Shown piece after piece: positions 53,378 to 61,930 of a stretch of 64,000 bases of DNA. The notes beneath the pieces were generated by a model that searched no databases, had not been told where the DNA came from, and was given only the letters and a program-made list of their open reading frames with translations. Numbering within the stretch: the stretch's first letter is position 1; every line of letters starts with the position of its first letter. The translations under genes were made by a program, and so were the position numbers. The DNA comes from Frateuria edaphi (GTDB taxonomy: Bacteria; Pseudomonadota; Gammaproteobacteria; Xanthomonadales; Rhodanobacteraceae), in NCBI RefSeq assembly GCF_021117405.1, contig NZ_CP088251.1:2790001-2854000 (forward strand). The letters are read 5' to 3'.

Positions 53378-54454
53378 CTAGCTCCCTCGCGCCAACGCCA
53401 GGGCATCGCCAAGCAACGCTTGCGCGGTGACTTCCGGCCCCGCCCCCGGGCCCTGGATCACCATGGGCTGGGTGTTGTAGCGAGTGGTGGTGAGGGCGAA
53501 CTGGTTGTCGGTCCCGTAAAGCCGCGCGGACGGATGCGTGGGCGGCACCTCGACCAGCCCGACGCGCGCGCGGCCGCGCTGGTCGAGACGAGCCAGGAAT
53601 CGCAGCACGTTCCCGCGCGCGGCCGCCTGCGCGTGGCGCTCGGCCAGTGGCGCGTCGAGCTCGGACAGCCGATCGAGGAACGTGGCGGTGTCCAGCTCGC
53701 GCAGCGCAGGCGGCACCAGGCTTTCCACCTCCACCTCCTCGCTGCCCAGCGCAAAGCCGGCATGGCGGGCGAGGATCAGCAACTTGCGCGCGACGTCTTC
53801 GCCGGACAGGTCCGAGCGCGGATCGGGTTCGGTGTAGCCGAGCGCGCGCGCTTCGGCCAGCAGCGCGGAAAATGGGCGGCTGCCGTCGTACTGGTTGAAC
53901 AGGTACGACAAGGAACCGGAGAACACGCCCTCCAGCGTGAGCAGGCTGTCGCCGCAGACCCGCAGCCGGCGCAGGGTGGAAAGCACCGGCAACCCCGCGC
54001 CGACGGTGGCCGCGTCGCCGTAGCACGCGCCGTGGGCGAGCGCCGCCTGCAGCGCGCGCCAGCCGGCCAGTTCTCCACCGGCCAACGCCTTGTTCGCGGT
54101 GACGACGTGGTAGCCCTGCGCCAGCCACGTCGCATGCCGCGCGGCGAGCACCGCGCTGGCCGTGGCGTCGACGATCACCCTGACCGGCGCGCCGCTGGCA
54201 TCCAGCGCGGCGAACAACGCCGCGTCATCGCGCGGTCCGCCCTCGCCGCGCAGCTGCTCGCGCAGGTTGCGTTGCGCAAGCCGCCGCGGGTCGGTCTGCT
54301 GGCGCCGCGAGTTGGCCGCGCCGACCAGCCGGAGCGCCGCCGCCGCCGGCGTATCGAGCAGCTTGAGCAACGCGCCGCCGACCACACCCGTGCCCAGCAG
54401 CACCACGGCGATGGCAGGGGATGGCTGCGGACAATCGGCCAGTACCGCGCTCAT
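53378..54454 (-). CDS. hom: Homoserine dehydrogenase
   Basis: This 358-aa protein has an N-terminal NAD(P)-binding motif (VVLLGTGVVGGALLKLL, residues 17-33), VVTANKALAGG with the catalytic Lys, and homoserine-dehydrogenase segments GVFSGSLSYLFNQYDGSRPF and GYTEPDPRSDLSGEDVARKL. It reduces aspartate semialdehyde to homoserine. It lacks an aspartokinase domain and an ACT domain. The ATG at 54454 overlaps the metB stop by four bases, so it is the last gene of the met operon, and its expression is expected to follow the riboswitch. Confidence 0.93.
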   Translation of the reverse strand: MSAVLADCPQPSPAIAVVLLGTGVVGGALLKLLDTPAAAALRLVGAANSRRQQTDPRRLAQRNLREQLRGEGGPRDDAALFAALDASGAPVRVIVDATASAVLAARHATWLAQGYHVVTANKALAGGELAGWRALQAALAHGACYGDAATVGAGLPVLSTLRRLRVCGDSLLTLEGVFSGSLSYLFNQYDGSRPFSALLAEARALGYTEPDPRSDLSGEDVARKLLILARHAGFALGSEEVEVESLVPPALRELDTATFLDRLSELDAPLAERHAQAAARGNVLRFLARLDQRGRARVGLVEVPPTHPSARLYGTDNQFALTTTRYNTQPMVIQGPGAGPEVTAQALLGDALALARGS

Positions 54455-55638
54455 GCGCTCACCCGGCGTTTGGACGGCTGCACGGCCGCCGCGCGGTCGA
54501 GCGCGCGCGCGAGGTCGAGCAGCAGGTCGTCGCCGTCCTCGATGCCCACCGAGACGCGCAGCAGCGCGTCGGCGATGCCGGCGTTGCGGCGTGCCTCCGG
54601 CACCATCGCGGCGTGGGTCATCGAAGCGGGATGCGCGATCAGGCTCTCCACGCCACCGAGCGATTCGGCCAGCGAGAAGAACTCCAGCCCATCGACCAGT
54701 GCGGCGACGCTCGCCGGGTCGCCGGCCAGCTCGAAGCTCAGCATGGCACCGAAACCCTGCTGCTGGCGCGCCGCCAGCGCATGCCCGCAGTGGCCCGGCA
54801 GCCCGGGGTAGTGCACCGCGCGAACCGCCGGGTGCATCGCCAGGTACTCGGCGATGCGCTGCGCATTTTCCTGGTGCTGGCGCAGGCGCACCGCCAGCGT
54901 GCGCAGGCCGCGGAGGGTGAGGAAGCTGTCGAACGGCGCGCCGGTCAGGCCCAGGCAGTTGCCCCACCACTTCAGCTGGTCGGCCACGGCGGCATCACGC
55001 GCCACCACCGCCCCACCGACCACGTCGCTGTGGCCATTGATGTACTTGGTGGTGGAGTGCACCACCACGTCCGCGCCAAGCGCCAGCGGCTGTTGCAACG
55101 CCGGCGAGAGGAAGGTGTTGTCCACCACCAGCAGCGCGCCGACGGCGTGCGCAGCCTGCGCGACGTGGCGGATGTCGGTGATCCGCAGCAGCGGGTTGGA
55201 GGGCGTCTCCACCCATACCAGCGCCGGCTTGCGCGCCAGGCCCGCGGCCAGTGTGGCGGCGTCGGTGAGATCAGCGAAGGCCAGCTCGAAGCGGCCCTTC
55301 TTCGCCCACGCATCGAGCAGCCGCCAGGTGCCGCCATAGCAGTCGTGCGCCGCAAGTACGAGGCCGCCGGCCGGTACCAGCTCCAGCGCCAGCGCGACCG
55401 CCGCCATGCCGCTGGCCGTCACTACCGCGCCGGCGCCCAGCTCCAGGTCGGCCAGCGCATGGCCCAGCAGGTCGCGCGTGGGATTGCCGCTGCGCGAGTA
55501 GTCATAGGGCCGCTTGCCGCCCAGTCCGTCGAAGCTGTAGTTGGTCGACAGGTGCAGCGGCGGCACGATCGCGCCGTGTTGCGTGTCGGTTTCGATGCCG
55601 GCGCGCACGGCGCGGGTACAGGGGGCCGATTCGCTCAT
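54451..55638 (-). CDS. metB: Cystathionine gamma-synthase
   Basis: This 395-aa PLP enzyme has NYSFDGLGGKRPYDYSRSGN, VWVETPSNPLLRITDI, and PLP-binding Lys198 in VVVHSTTKYINGHSDVVGG. It joins O-succinyl- or O-acetyl-homoserine with cysteine to cystathionine. Members of this family can also act as sulfhydrylases, which sequence alone cannot exclude. GGAG precedes the ATG at 55638. It follows metX by 20 bases. Confidence 0.92.
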   Translation of the reverse strand: MSESAPCTRAVRAGIETDTQHGAIVPPLHLSTNYSFDGLGGKRPYDYSRSGNPTRDLLGHALADLELGAGAVVTASGMAAVALALELVPAGGLVLAAHDCYGGTWRLLDAWAKKGRFELAFADLTDAATLAAGLARKPALVWVETPSNPLLRITDIRHVAQAAHAVGALLVVDNTFLSPALQQPLALGADVVVHSTTKYINGHSDVVGGAVVARDAAVADQLKWWGNCLGLTGAPFDSFLTLRGLRTLAVRLRQHQENAQRIAEYLAMHPAVRAVHYPGLPGHCGHALAARQQQGFGAMLSFELAGDPASVAALVDGLEFFSLAESLGGVESLIAHPASMTHAAMVPEARRNAGIADALLRVSVGIEDGDDLLLDLARALDRAAAVQPSKRRVSA

Positions 55639-55658
55639 GGGGAATGCTCCGTGGGGTG

Positions 55659-56672
55659 TCAGGCCAGCGCAGCGCGCAGCACCGGCGCGAGCTGGTGGGT
55701 TTCCTTGAGGAAGCCGTCGTGCCCATAGGGCGACTCGAGGACTTCCAGCGTGGTGGGGCCATGCAGGCGCCGCTGCAGTTCGCACAGGTCGGCCAGCGGC
55801 ACCAGCAGGTCGGAGGCGAAGCCGACCAGCGTGGCAGGCGTGGGAATGCGCTCGGGCGTGACGTCGTGCAGGTCGATCGATTCGGACAGCGCGAGGAAGC
55901 GGCCGGCATCGAAGCGCTCGATGAAGCGTCGGCCCTGGTGCTCCAGGTAGTCCTCTACCGGCAGGCGGAACCGGCCCTCGCGGAATTCGGGCGCACCGGC
56001 GAACCGGCGGCCGAATTCCTCCCGGCCGCGGTAGGTGGTGACCGCAAGCTGGCGCGCCAGGCCGAGCGCCTCCTGCACCTGCCCGCTCGCGAGGCCCAGC
56101 CGCACGATGCCGCGCTGCACGCTGCGCTGGGCCGACGCCAGCGGGTGCGGGCGGTGGGCGCCGGCCAGCACGACCAGCCGGTCCAGCGCGCGCGGATGAC
56201 GGGCGGCAAAGGCCAGCGCCACCATCGCGCCGTAGGAGGCGCCGACGAAAGCATGCGCGCGGTGGATGCCCAGCGCGTCGAGCAGCGCGGCCAGCGCGTC
56301 GGCCTGGTCTTCGCTGGAGATCGCCTCGACACCCAGATCGGCCGGCGCGAGCCAGTCGATCGAGAGCACGCGACAACGGTCCAGGTCGACCGCGGCGCCG
56401 GCATCGACCAGCGTCTGCCACCAGCCGGCCGAACCGTCGAAGGCGGTGACGTCACGGCTGGCCGAGATGCCGCCCTGCACGATCACCGTCGGCGCGTCGG
56501 CGGCGCCGCACCAGAGGTAGCGAACGTCGACCGCGCGCGCGCCGGTGCCGTACTTGGGCGAGAGGGTCAGCCGTCGCGTGCTGCGCTGGGCGGTGAGTCC
56601 ACCTGCGCGGGCGTCCACCCGAGGCGGTTCGGCGGCGGGCGATACGGGCAGGGGCAGCGGCTGGGCGGTCAT
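55659..56672 (-). CDS. metX: Homoserine O-acyltransferase, MetX family (probably O-succinyltransferase)
   Basis: This 337-aa alpha/beta-hydrolase has nucleophile motif FVGASYGAMVALAFA (Ser146), a catalytic Asp in VGFASDLLVP and catalytic His in SPYGHDGFLKE. It activates homoserine for methionine synthesis. Xanthomonadales MetX homologues of this length are often succinyl-transferring, but acetyl transfer is not excluded. The start at 56672 (GGAG upstream) lies about 80 bases after the riboswitch. It is the first gene of metX-metB-hom. Confidence 0.9.
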   Translation of the reverse strand: MTAQPLPLPVSPAAEPPRVDARAGGLTAQRSTRRLTLSPKYGTGARAVDVRYLWCGAADAPTVIVQGGISASRDVTAFDGSAGWWQTLVDAGAAVDLDRCRVLSIDWLAPADLGVEAISSEDQADALAALLDALGIHRAHAFVGASYGAMVALAFAARHPRALDRLVVLAGAHRPHPLASAQRSVQRGIVRLGLASGQVQEALGLARQLAVTTYRGREEFGRRFAGAPEFREGRFRLPVEDYLEHQGRRFIERFDAGRFLALSESIDLHDVTPERIPTPATLVGFASDLLVPLADLCELQRRLHGPTTLEVLESPYGHDGFLKETHQLAPVLRAALA

Positions 56673-56753
56673 GCGGTTCTCCGTGGCATCGCCTGCGGGA
56701 ACCGGAAAGGTCGCCATCCCCCGCCGACGGTTGCACGTCGGCGACGAATCACG

Positions 56754-56864
56754 CCCATCTCTCGGCGGCGCCAGGCGCCCCGCAGGAATTGGCACCGTCG
56801 CGGGAACGCTTCCCGCAGGTTGCCCCGGCATCAAAGGGCCTATCCCTCCGCCGGTCTCGATGAG
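56754..56864 (-). promoter_or_regulatory. SAM-I (S-box) riboswitch upstream of metX-metB-hom
   Basis: On the minus strand the leader has P1 CTCATC/GATGGG closing the element. S-box conserved blocks follow in order: CGGCGGAGGGATAGGCCC, TTTGATGCCGGGGCAACC, hairpin P3 (GCGGGAA-GCG-TTCCCGC), CGGTGCCAATTCCTGC and GCCGAGAGATGGG. These match the SAM-I consensus including the GAUGCCGGCAACC-type and GGUGCUAAUUCC-type cores. High SAM should repress the operon. A hairpin at 56722-56743 (CGCCGACG/CGTCGGCG) lies before the metX start but has no U-tract, so control may be at translation initiation. Confidence 0.92.
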
Positions 56865-56871
56865 TGGGACG

Positions 56872-56901
56872 ATTCTGGGGCTTGATCGGGCGAACTGTCA
56901 A
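56872..56901 (-). promoter_or_regulatory. Sigma70 promoter of the met operon
   Basis: On the minus strand, -35 TTGACA (56896-56901) is perfect and -10 CAGAAT (56872-56877) matches four of six positions, with an 18-base spacer. Transcription would begin close to 56864, right at the 5' edge of the riboswitch. Confidence 0.75.
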
Positions 56902-56977
56902 TAGCCGTTTAGACGTCTGGATGTCCTTTACTTCAACACGATGACACGACCGAGCGCGCCCGCCTTCCGGAGGCGGA

Positions 56978-57040
56978 TCGAGACCGGGCGTATGCCATTG
57001 CCACCTTCCCGAAGAAGACGGCTCGAGATCGGGCGTATGC
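56978..57040. repeat. Direct repeat TCGAGAYCGGGCGTATGC
   Basis: Two 18-base copies (56978-56995 and 57023-57040) differ by one base and start 45 bases apart. They lie in the divergent region between the met leader and the 2OG oxygenase gene. A part copy, GATCGGGCG, occurs at about 56884-56892. The repeats could be binding sites for a regulator or a small duplication. Confidence 0.6.
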
Positions 57041-57068
57041 TGATGCCCCCTCCCCGCCCACCCCGGAC

Positions 57069-57785
57069 ATGACCGCTGCACTTCCCGCGCTGCACGAGCA
57101 GCTTCGCCAGGATGGCTTCGCCTTCGCCGCCGCCGACGCCATGCGCGTCCTGCTCGATGCGGCCTCCCTGCCCGACTGGCAGGATTTCACCGCCAGTTGG
57201 AACGACCTCGCCCCGGATGCCTACCTGGCCTCGACCGGCCGCCATCGGCGCCGCCGCCACGCGGTGTTCTCGGCCGACGCGCAAGGCGTCCACCGCGAGG
57301 CGCATCAGCCGCACTATCAGAGCAAGACCTACAACACGCTTCAGGGCGACATCGAGCGCTGGTTCGAGCCGATCCATGCCGATGGTCCGAGCCTTCGCCG
57401 CATCCTCGACTTCTGCCACCACTTCTTCGGCGCGCTCGCACCGCAAGTGGCCCGCTGGCATCTGGAAGTGCACCAGTTCCGCATCGAGGCGCGCGCCGGC
57501 GAGGCGGGCGAGCCCACGCCCGAGGGCGTGCACCGCGACGGCGTGGACTATGTGCTGGTGCTGCTGGTCGACCGCAGCAATATCGAAAGCGGCACCACCA
57601 CCATCCACGCCGCCGACGGCCATCTGCTGGGCAGCTTCACCCTCGTCCATCCGTTCGATGCCGCGCTGGTGGACGACGCGCGCGTGTTCCACGGCGTCAC
57701 TGCGGTGACGCCGAAGGATCCGGCCCTGCCCGCCCATCGCGACGTGTTGGTGGTGACCTTCCGCGCGGATGCAGCCGGCGGCTGA
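57069..57785 (+). CDS. 2-oxoglutarate/Fe(II)-dependent oxygenase (PF10014 type)
   Basis: This 238-aa protein has iron ligands His155 and Asp157 in PEGVHRDGVDYVLVLLV and His208 in DDARVFHGVTAV, with Arg224 (AHRDVLVVTFR) to hold 2-oxoglutarate. It belongs to the family that includes free-amino-acid hydroxylases such as isoleucine dioxygenase. The substrate is unknown. It is divergent from the SAM-riboswitch met operon, which makes a sulfur or branched amino acid substrate possible, but nothing in the sequence proves this. Confidence 0.85.
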   Translation: MTAALPALHEQLRQDGFAFAAADAMRVLLDAASLPDWQDFTASWNDLAPDAYLASTGRHRRRRHAVFSADAQGVHREAHQPHYQSKTYNTLQGDIERWFEPIHADGPSLRRILDFCHHFFGALAPQVARWHLEVHQFRIEARAGEAGEPTPEGVHRDGVDYVLVLLVDRSNIESGTTTIHAADGHLLGSFTLVHPFDAALVDDARVFHGVTAVTPKDPALPAHRDVLVVTFRADAAGG

Positions 57786-57843
57786 CGTTAGTCCCGCAAC
57801 GAGCGGCCGGGCGGGGCGGCGCGTGCCGCGCCCGCCTTGCCGG

Positions 57844-58635
57844 CTACTGCTTCATCGCGACGAACGACATCGTCGCGCCGCGCAACTTGTTGTCGACTGC
57901 GACATCCATGGTCCTGCCGTCCGCGTGCAGGGTCATCGTCGCGACGCTCACCACCTTGCCGTCGCGCTTGTCGGTTTCCACATAGCTGTGTTTGCCGGTC
58001 TTGCGTACGCTGACGCTGTCCACGCCGGGATCGCCCTTGAACGGCGCGTCGGTGCCATCGAGCCTGGCCGAGTAGGACTGTCCGGTCGGGCTGCTCATGC
58101 TCAGCATGTCGCCATCCTGCTTGAAGGTCATCGTCAACGCGTTGTCCGACATGTTGTCGATGTGCCTGGTACGCCACGAGCCGGACAGCGCGTGCGAACC
58201 GGCGGGCCCTGCGGCCACGCGGGTCATGCTGCCCTTGCCGGTGACCGGGGCGCTGTGGCTGGCGCTGCTGTCGCTGAACTGGAAAGTGGCGCTCTTGCCG
58301 TCCGGTGCCACCGTCGTGGTCTCGGTGGCGACCACCTTGCCGTTCTTCTTGTCGGTCTCCTTGACCGTGTGCTCGTCTACCACGTTCACCGCGATCGAAT
58401 CGAAGTAGGGGTGGCCGCTGACCGGCTGGTCGGTGCCGTCGGCCTTCACGTCGATTGGCGGCACGCAGGTCTTGCAATGGAACATGCCGTCCTTGAGCAC
58501 GAGCACGTCGGGCTTGGTCGGAAGATGGACCTTGTTCATGTCGATCTTCCAGGTGCCGTCGATGGCGTTCTGCGCAAACGCGGCAGCGGGCAGCAGCAAA
58601 ACCGCCAGCATGCCGGCGAGCGTTGACGTTTTCAT
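57844..58635 (-). CDS. Secreted protein of unknown function (263 aa)
   Basis: It has a Sec signal peptide (MKTSTLAGMLAVLLLPAAAFA, residues 1-21). The mature part is beta-rich and consists of repeated strands such as NAIDGTWKIDMNKV, TTTVAPDGKSATFQFSDSSA, ALTMTFKQDGDMLSMSSPTG and VVSVATMTLHADGRTMDVAV. Two halves look alike (a T-x-x-x-DGK/DGR pattern), suggesting an internal duplication of a lipocalin-like unit. A CKTC motif occurs near residue 54. It lies convergent to the 2OG oxygenase. The function is unknown. Confidence 0.8.
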   Translation of the reverse strand: MKTSTLAGMLAVLLLPAAAFAQNAIDGTWKIDMNKVHLPTKPDVLVLKDGMFHCKTCVPPIDVKADGTDQPVSGHPYFDSIAVNVVDEHTVKETDKKNGKVVATETTTVAPDGKSATFQFSDSSASHSAPVTGKGSMTRVAAGPAGSHALSGSWRTRHIDNMSDNALTMTFKQDGDMLSMSSPTGQSYSARLDGTDAPFKGDPGVDSVSVRKTGKHSYVETDKRDGKVVSVATMTLHADGRTMDVAVDNKLRGATMSFVAMKQ

Positions 58636-58837
58636 GGCCGATACACTCCCGGAAGTTGATCGCGCCGGCGCTTCCTCTGCCCGCCCCTTCGACCGCCATC
58701 CGAACCCGGCCGGCGAACGCTACGCTCGGCAAGCCCAACGCCGCATCAAGAACGTGTTATGCGCAAGCGAGCCGAGCCTTGCTGCATCCGGGCGGCCCGC
58801 TTGCGATGATGCAGCTCCCACTCCGGAGCCCTCGCCC

Positions 58838-59509
58838 ATGACTGACCGCGAAGCCGTCGGCACCCGCTTCGATCCCGTCCGCATGCAGCATGCCCGCGCG
58901 CAGACATGGGCCGCGCTCCACGGCATTCGCGAGCGCATGCGCGTGGGGATCGGCGAGGAGGAAGCGCGCCATGAGGCGCTCGACGTTTTCCGCGGCCTCG
59001 GCATGGAGCGCCTGTGGCATCCGGTGATCATCCGCATCGGCGCGAACACCACCAAGACCTATCGCCAGCGCTCCGATCCGAACGTGCGCCTGGCCGAGAA
59101 CGACAGCTACTTCATCGACCTCGGGCTGGTGTTCGACGGCCATGAAGGCGACGTCGGCGACACCTTCGTCGTCGGCCACGCGCCGGAGCGGCAGGCCTGC
59201 GCCGACGCCGCCCGCACGTTGTTCGACGAGGTGGCCCGCACCTGGCGCAGCGACGGCCTGAGCGGCCGGGCGCTCTACGACTTCGCGAGCGAACGCGCGC
59301 AGGCGATGGGCTGGCGCTTCAACCATGCGATCAAGGGCCACCGCCTGGGCGACTTCCCGCATTCGGTGCACAAGGGCGGCGATCTCGGCACGCTGGACGG
59401 CGCGCCCTCGCCGGGGTTGTGGGTGCTGGAGATCCAGATCGCCCACCCCAGCGAGCCGTTCGGCGCGTTCTACGAGGACCTGCTCGGCGTGGAGCGCTTG
59501 GCGCCGTGA
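58838..59509 (+). CDS. M24-family metallopeptidase homologue
   Basis: This 223-aa pita-bread-fold protein has metal-binding segments DLGLVFDGHEGDVGDTFVVG (Asp residues), HRLGDFPHSVHKGGDL (His) and LEIQIAHPSEPFG (Glu). It resembles aminopeptidase P/creatinase-like proteins without the N-terminal domain. The conserved metal ligands seem present, but the protein is short, so its substrate may be unusual. The ATG at 58838 follows CCGGAG. A terminator-like hairpin follows the stop. Confidence 0.85.
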   Translation: MTDREAVGTRFDPVRMQHARAQTWAALHGIRERMRVGIGEEEARHEALDVFRGLGMERLWHPVIIRIGANTTKTYRQRSDPNVRLAENDSYFIDLGLVFDGHEGDVGDTFVVGHAPERQACADAARTLFDEVARTWRSDGLSGRALYDFASERAQAMGWRFNHAIKGHRLGDFPHSVHKGGDLGTLDGAPSPGLWVLEIQIAHPSEPFGAFYEDLLGVERLAP

Positions 59510-59512
59510 TGC

Positions 59513-59542
59513 AAAAGGCCCCTCGCCGCGGGCGAAGGGCCT
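59513..59542 (-). terminator. Intrinsic terminator of the gene at 59567-60004
   Basis: The hairpin AGGCCCCTCGCC / GGCGAAGGGCCT has a GCG loop and one internal C-A mismatch. Read on the minus strand it is followed by UUUU, 24 bases past the stop. Confidence 0.8.
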
Positions 59543-59566
59543 CACCCATGCCAGCGCGTGGCATCG

Positions 59567-60004
59567 CTATTTCAGGATGAGTTCGCGGATCAGTTGGCTG
59601 CCGAGCAGCTCGCGCATCGACTCGCGGTCCATCATCCCCTTGTCCTGTGCCTCCAGCGAACCCATTACCTTGGCGCGGATGGCATCGGCCTCGTCGGTGC
59701 GATCGAGCGCCGCCATGTTCGGGTAGGTGACGGCCAGGATCAGATCCGCGTCCTGCGGCGTCCGTGGCTGCGCCTCGTAGACCGAATAGCCCATGATCAA
59801 GCCGGCCTTCTTGCTGGCCTCCATCGCCGCCTTGTAGGGGCCGTCCAGGTACTTCATGTAGTTGTTGAACTGGCCGGGCTTGATCTTGATGAAGCTGACC
59901 TCCCTGACCGGCCCCTCCCTGTAGGGCTTGGCCTCCTGGGCTAACGTCGAACCCATCACCGCGAACAGCATCAACGACGCGAACAGCATGGCGACACGTT
60001 TCAT
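59567..60004 (-). CDS. Small secreted protein of unknown function (145 aa)
   Basis: This protein has a signal peptide (MKRVAMLFASLMLFAVMGS, cleavage likely after TLA). The mature sequence includes VREVSFIKIKPGQFNNYMKY and AGLIMGYSVYEAQPRTPQDA, a ferredoxin-like pattern reminiscent of NIPSNAP/dimeric alpha-beta-barrel domains. The ATG at 60004 has a strong AAGGAGGT five bases upstream. It is divergent from prfC. The role is unknown. Confidence 0.82.
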   Translation of the reverse strand: MKRVAMLFASLMLFAVMGSTLAQEAKPYREGPVREVSFIKIKPGQFNNYMKYLDGPYKAAMEASKKAGLIMGYSVYEAQPRTPQDADLILAVTYPNMAALDRTDEADAIRAKVMGSLEAQDKGMMDRESMRELLGSQLIRELILK

Positions 60005-60175
60005 GGCCCACCTCCTTCGATGGGGGCGCGCACGCGGATGCGGCGCGCGGGCGACGCTACGCCTGCGCGCTGTTGCGCACGTGTGAACCGCGCGTCGTGA
60101 CCGATGGGGATTCCGGCGGACCGCCTGGCCGATCCGGCTACAATGCGCGGTTCGACTCCCGCTCCGACCGACCGC

Positions 60176-61777
60176 ATGTCCTCGCACGCCCAAGAAACCC
60201 GCCGCCGCCGCACCTTCGCCATCGTCAGCCACCCTGACGCGGGCAAGACCACCCTGACCGAAAAGCTGCTGCTGTTCGGCGGTGCGATCCAGATGGCGGG
60301 CAGCGTCAAGGGCCGCAAGGCCGCGCGCCATGCGACGTCGGACTGGATGGCGCTGGAGAAGGAGCGCGGCATCTCGGTGACTTCCTCGGTGATGCAGTTC
60401 CCCTACGAGGGCAAGATCGTCAACCTGCTCGACACTCCGGGCCACGCGGACTTCTCCGAAGACACCTACCGCGTGCTGACCGCGGTGGACTCGGCGCTGA
60501 TGGTGATCGACTGCGCCAAGGGCGTGGAGGAGCGCACGATCAAGCTGATGGAGGTGTGCCGCCTGCGCGACACGCCGATCATGACCTTCATCAACAAGCT
60601 CGACCGCGAGGGGCGCTCGCCGATCGAACTGCTCGACGAGGTCGAGTCGGTGCTCGGCATTGCCTGCACGCCGGTGACCTGGCCGATCGGCATGGGCAAG
60701 CGCCTGAAGGGCGTCTACCACCTGCTGCTGGACGAGGTGCACGTCTACGAGCCGGGCAAGAACTTCACGCGGCAGGACTCGACCATCTTCAAGGGTCTGG
60801 ACGCGCCCGGCCTGGAGGCCGCGGTGGGCGCCGACATGCTGGCCGAACTGCGCGACGAACTGGAGCTGGTGCAAGGCGCCTCCAACCCGTTCGTGCTGGA
60901 GGATTACCTCGCCGGCAAGCTCACCCCGGTGTTTTTCGGCTCGGCGGTGAACAACTTCGGCGTGCAGCTGTTGCTGGATTTCTTCGTCGAGCACGCGCCG
61001 GGCCCGCGCCCCCGCGGCACGCTCGGTCGCGCGGTAACGCCCGAGGAGGAGAAGCTCACCGGCTTCGTCTTCAAGATCCAGGCCAACATGGACCCGGCGC
61101 ACCGCGACCGCGTGGCCTTCATGCGCGTGTGCTCGGGCACCTACACCGCCGGCATGAAGATGCTGCAGACGCGCACCGGCAAGGAAGTGCGCATCGCCAA
61201 TGCGCTGACCTTCATGGCGAGCGACCGCGAGATCGTCGAGAGCGCCTATCCCGGCGACGTGATCGGCCTGCACAACCACGGCACGATCTCCATCGGTGAC
61301 ACCTTCACCGAGGGCGAGCCGGTGCACTTCACTGGTATCCCCAACTTCGCGCCGGAGCTGTTCCGCCGCGCGCGCCTGCGCGACCCGCTCAAGATGAAGG
61401 CGCTGCAGAAGGGCCTGGCACAGCTGTCGGAGGAAGGCGCCACGCAGTTCTTCCGTCCGCTGATGAGCAACGACCTGGTCCTGGGCGCGGTCGGCGTGCT
61501 GCAGTTCGACGTGGTGGCCTACCGGCTGAAGGACGAGTACGGCGTGGATGCTTCGTTCGATACGGTCGGCGTGGCGACCGCACGCTGGGTGCATTGCGAT
61601 GACCCGAAGATGCTGGAGGAATTCCGCGAGAAGAACGCGATGAACCTCGGCATCGATGCGGCCGGCGAACTGGTGTACCTGGCGCCCTCGCGGGTCAACC
61701 TGCAGCTTGCACAGGAGCGCTGGCCGAAGGTGCGTTTCTCGGCCACGCGCGAGCACGCGGCCTCGGTCGAGGTGTAA
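60176..61777 (+). CDS. prfC: Peptide chain release factor 3
   Basis: This 533-aa translational GTPase recycles RF1 and RF2 from the ribosome. P-loop SHPDAGKTT lies at residues 18-26, then [29 protein letters not shown] and NKLDREGR. The RF3-specific region [12 protein letters not shown] and C-terminal [16 protein letters not shown] follow. Unlike the EF-G-like protein at 2371 it keeps the catalytic His in DTPGH. A TACAAT box at 60139-60144 is a plausible -10 element. An in-frame ATG at 60104 is not needed. Confidence 0.96.
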   Translation: MSSHAQETRRRRTFAIVSHPDAGKTTLTEKLLLFGGAIQMAGSVKGRKAARHATSDWMALEKERGISVTSSVMQFPYEGKIVNLLDTPGHADFSEDTYRVLTAVDSALMVIDCAKGVEERTIKLMEVCRLRDTPIMTFINKLDREGRSPIELLDEVESVLGIACTPVTWPIGMGKRLKGVYHLLLDEVHVYEPGKNFTRQDSTIFKGLDAPGLEAAVGADMLAELRDELELVQGASNPFVLEDYLAGKLTPVFFGSAVNNFGVQLLLDFFVEHAPGPRPRGTLGRAVTPEEEKLTGFVFKIQANMDPAHRDRVAFMRVCSGTYTAGMKMLQTRTGKEVRIANALTFMASDREIVESAYPGDVIGLHNHGTISIGDTFTEGEPVHFTGIPNFAPELFRRARLRDPLKMKALQKGLAQLSEEGATQFFRPLMSNDLVLGAVGVLQFDVVAYRLKDEYGVDASFDTVGVATARWVHCDDPKMLEEFREKNAMNLGIDAAGELVYLAPSRVNLQLAQERWPKVRFSATREHAASVEV

Positions 61778-61930
61778 CCCGCGCTCCCCGCAGTAGCGCA
61801 CCTGCGCGGCGACCAGCGTGCCTCGCGATCGCGCACGGGTGCACTCCTGCAGAACGCCCCGCGTGACCTCCTCCACTGGGATGGCGCCGCGCGCGCTGCT
61901 AGCGTGCGCCCTCCAACCAGGGGAAATCGC

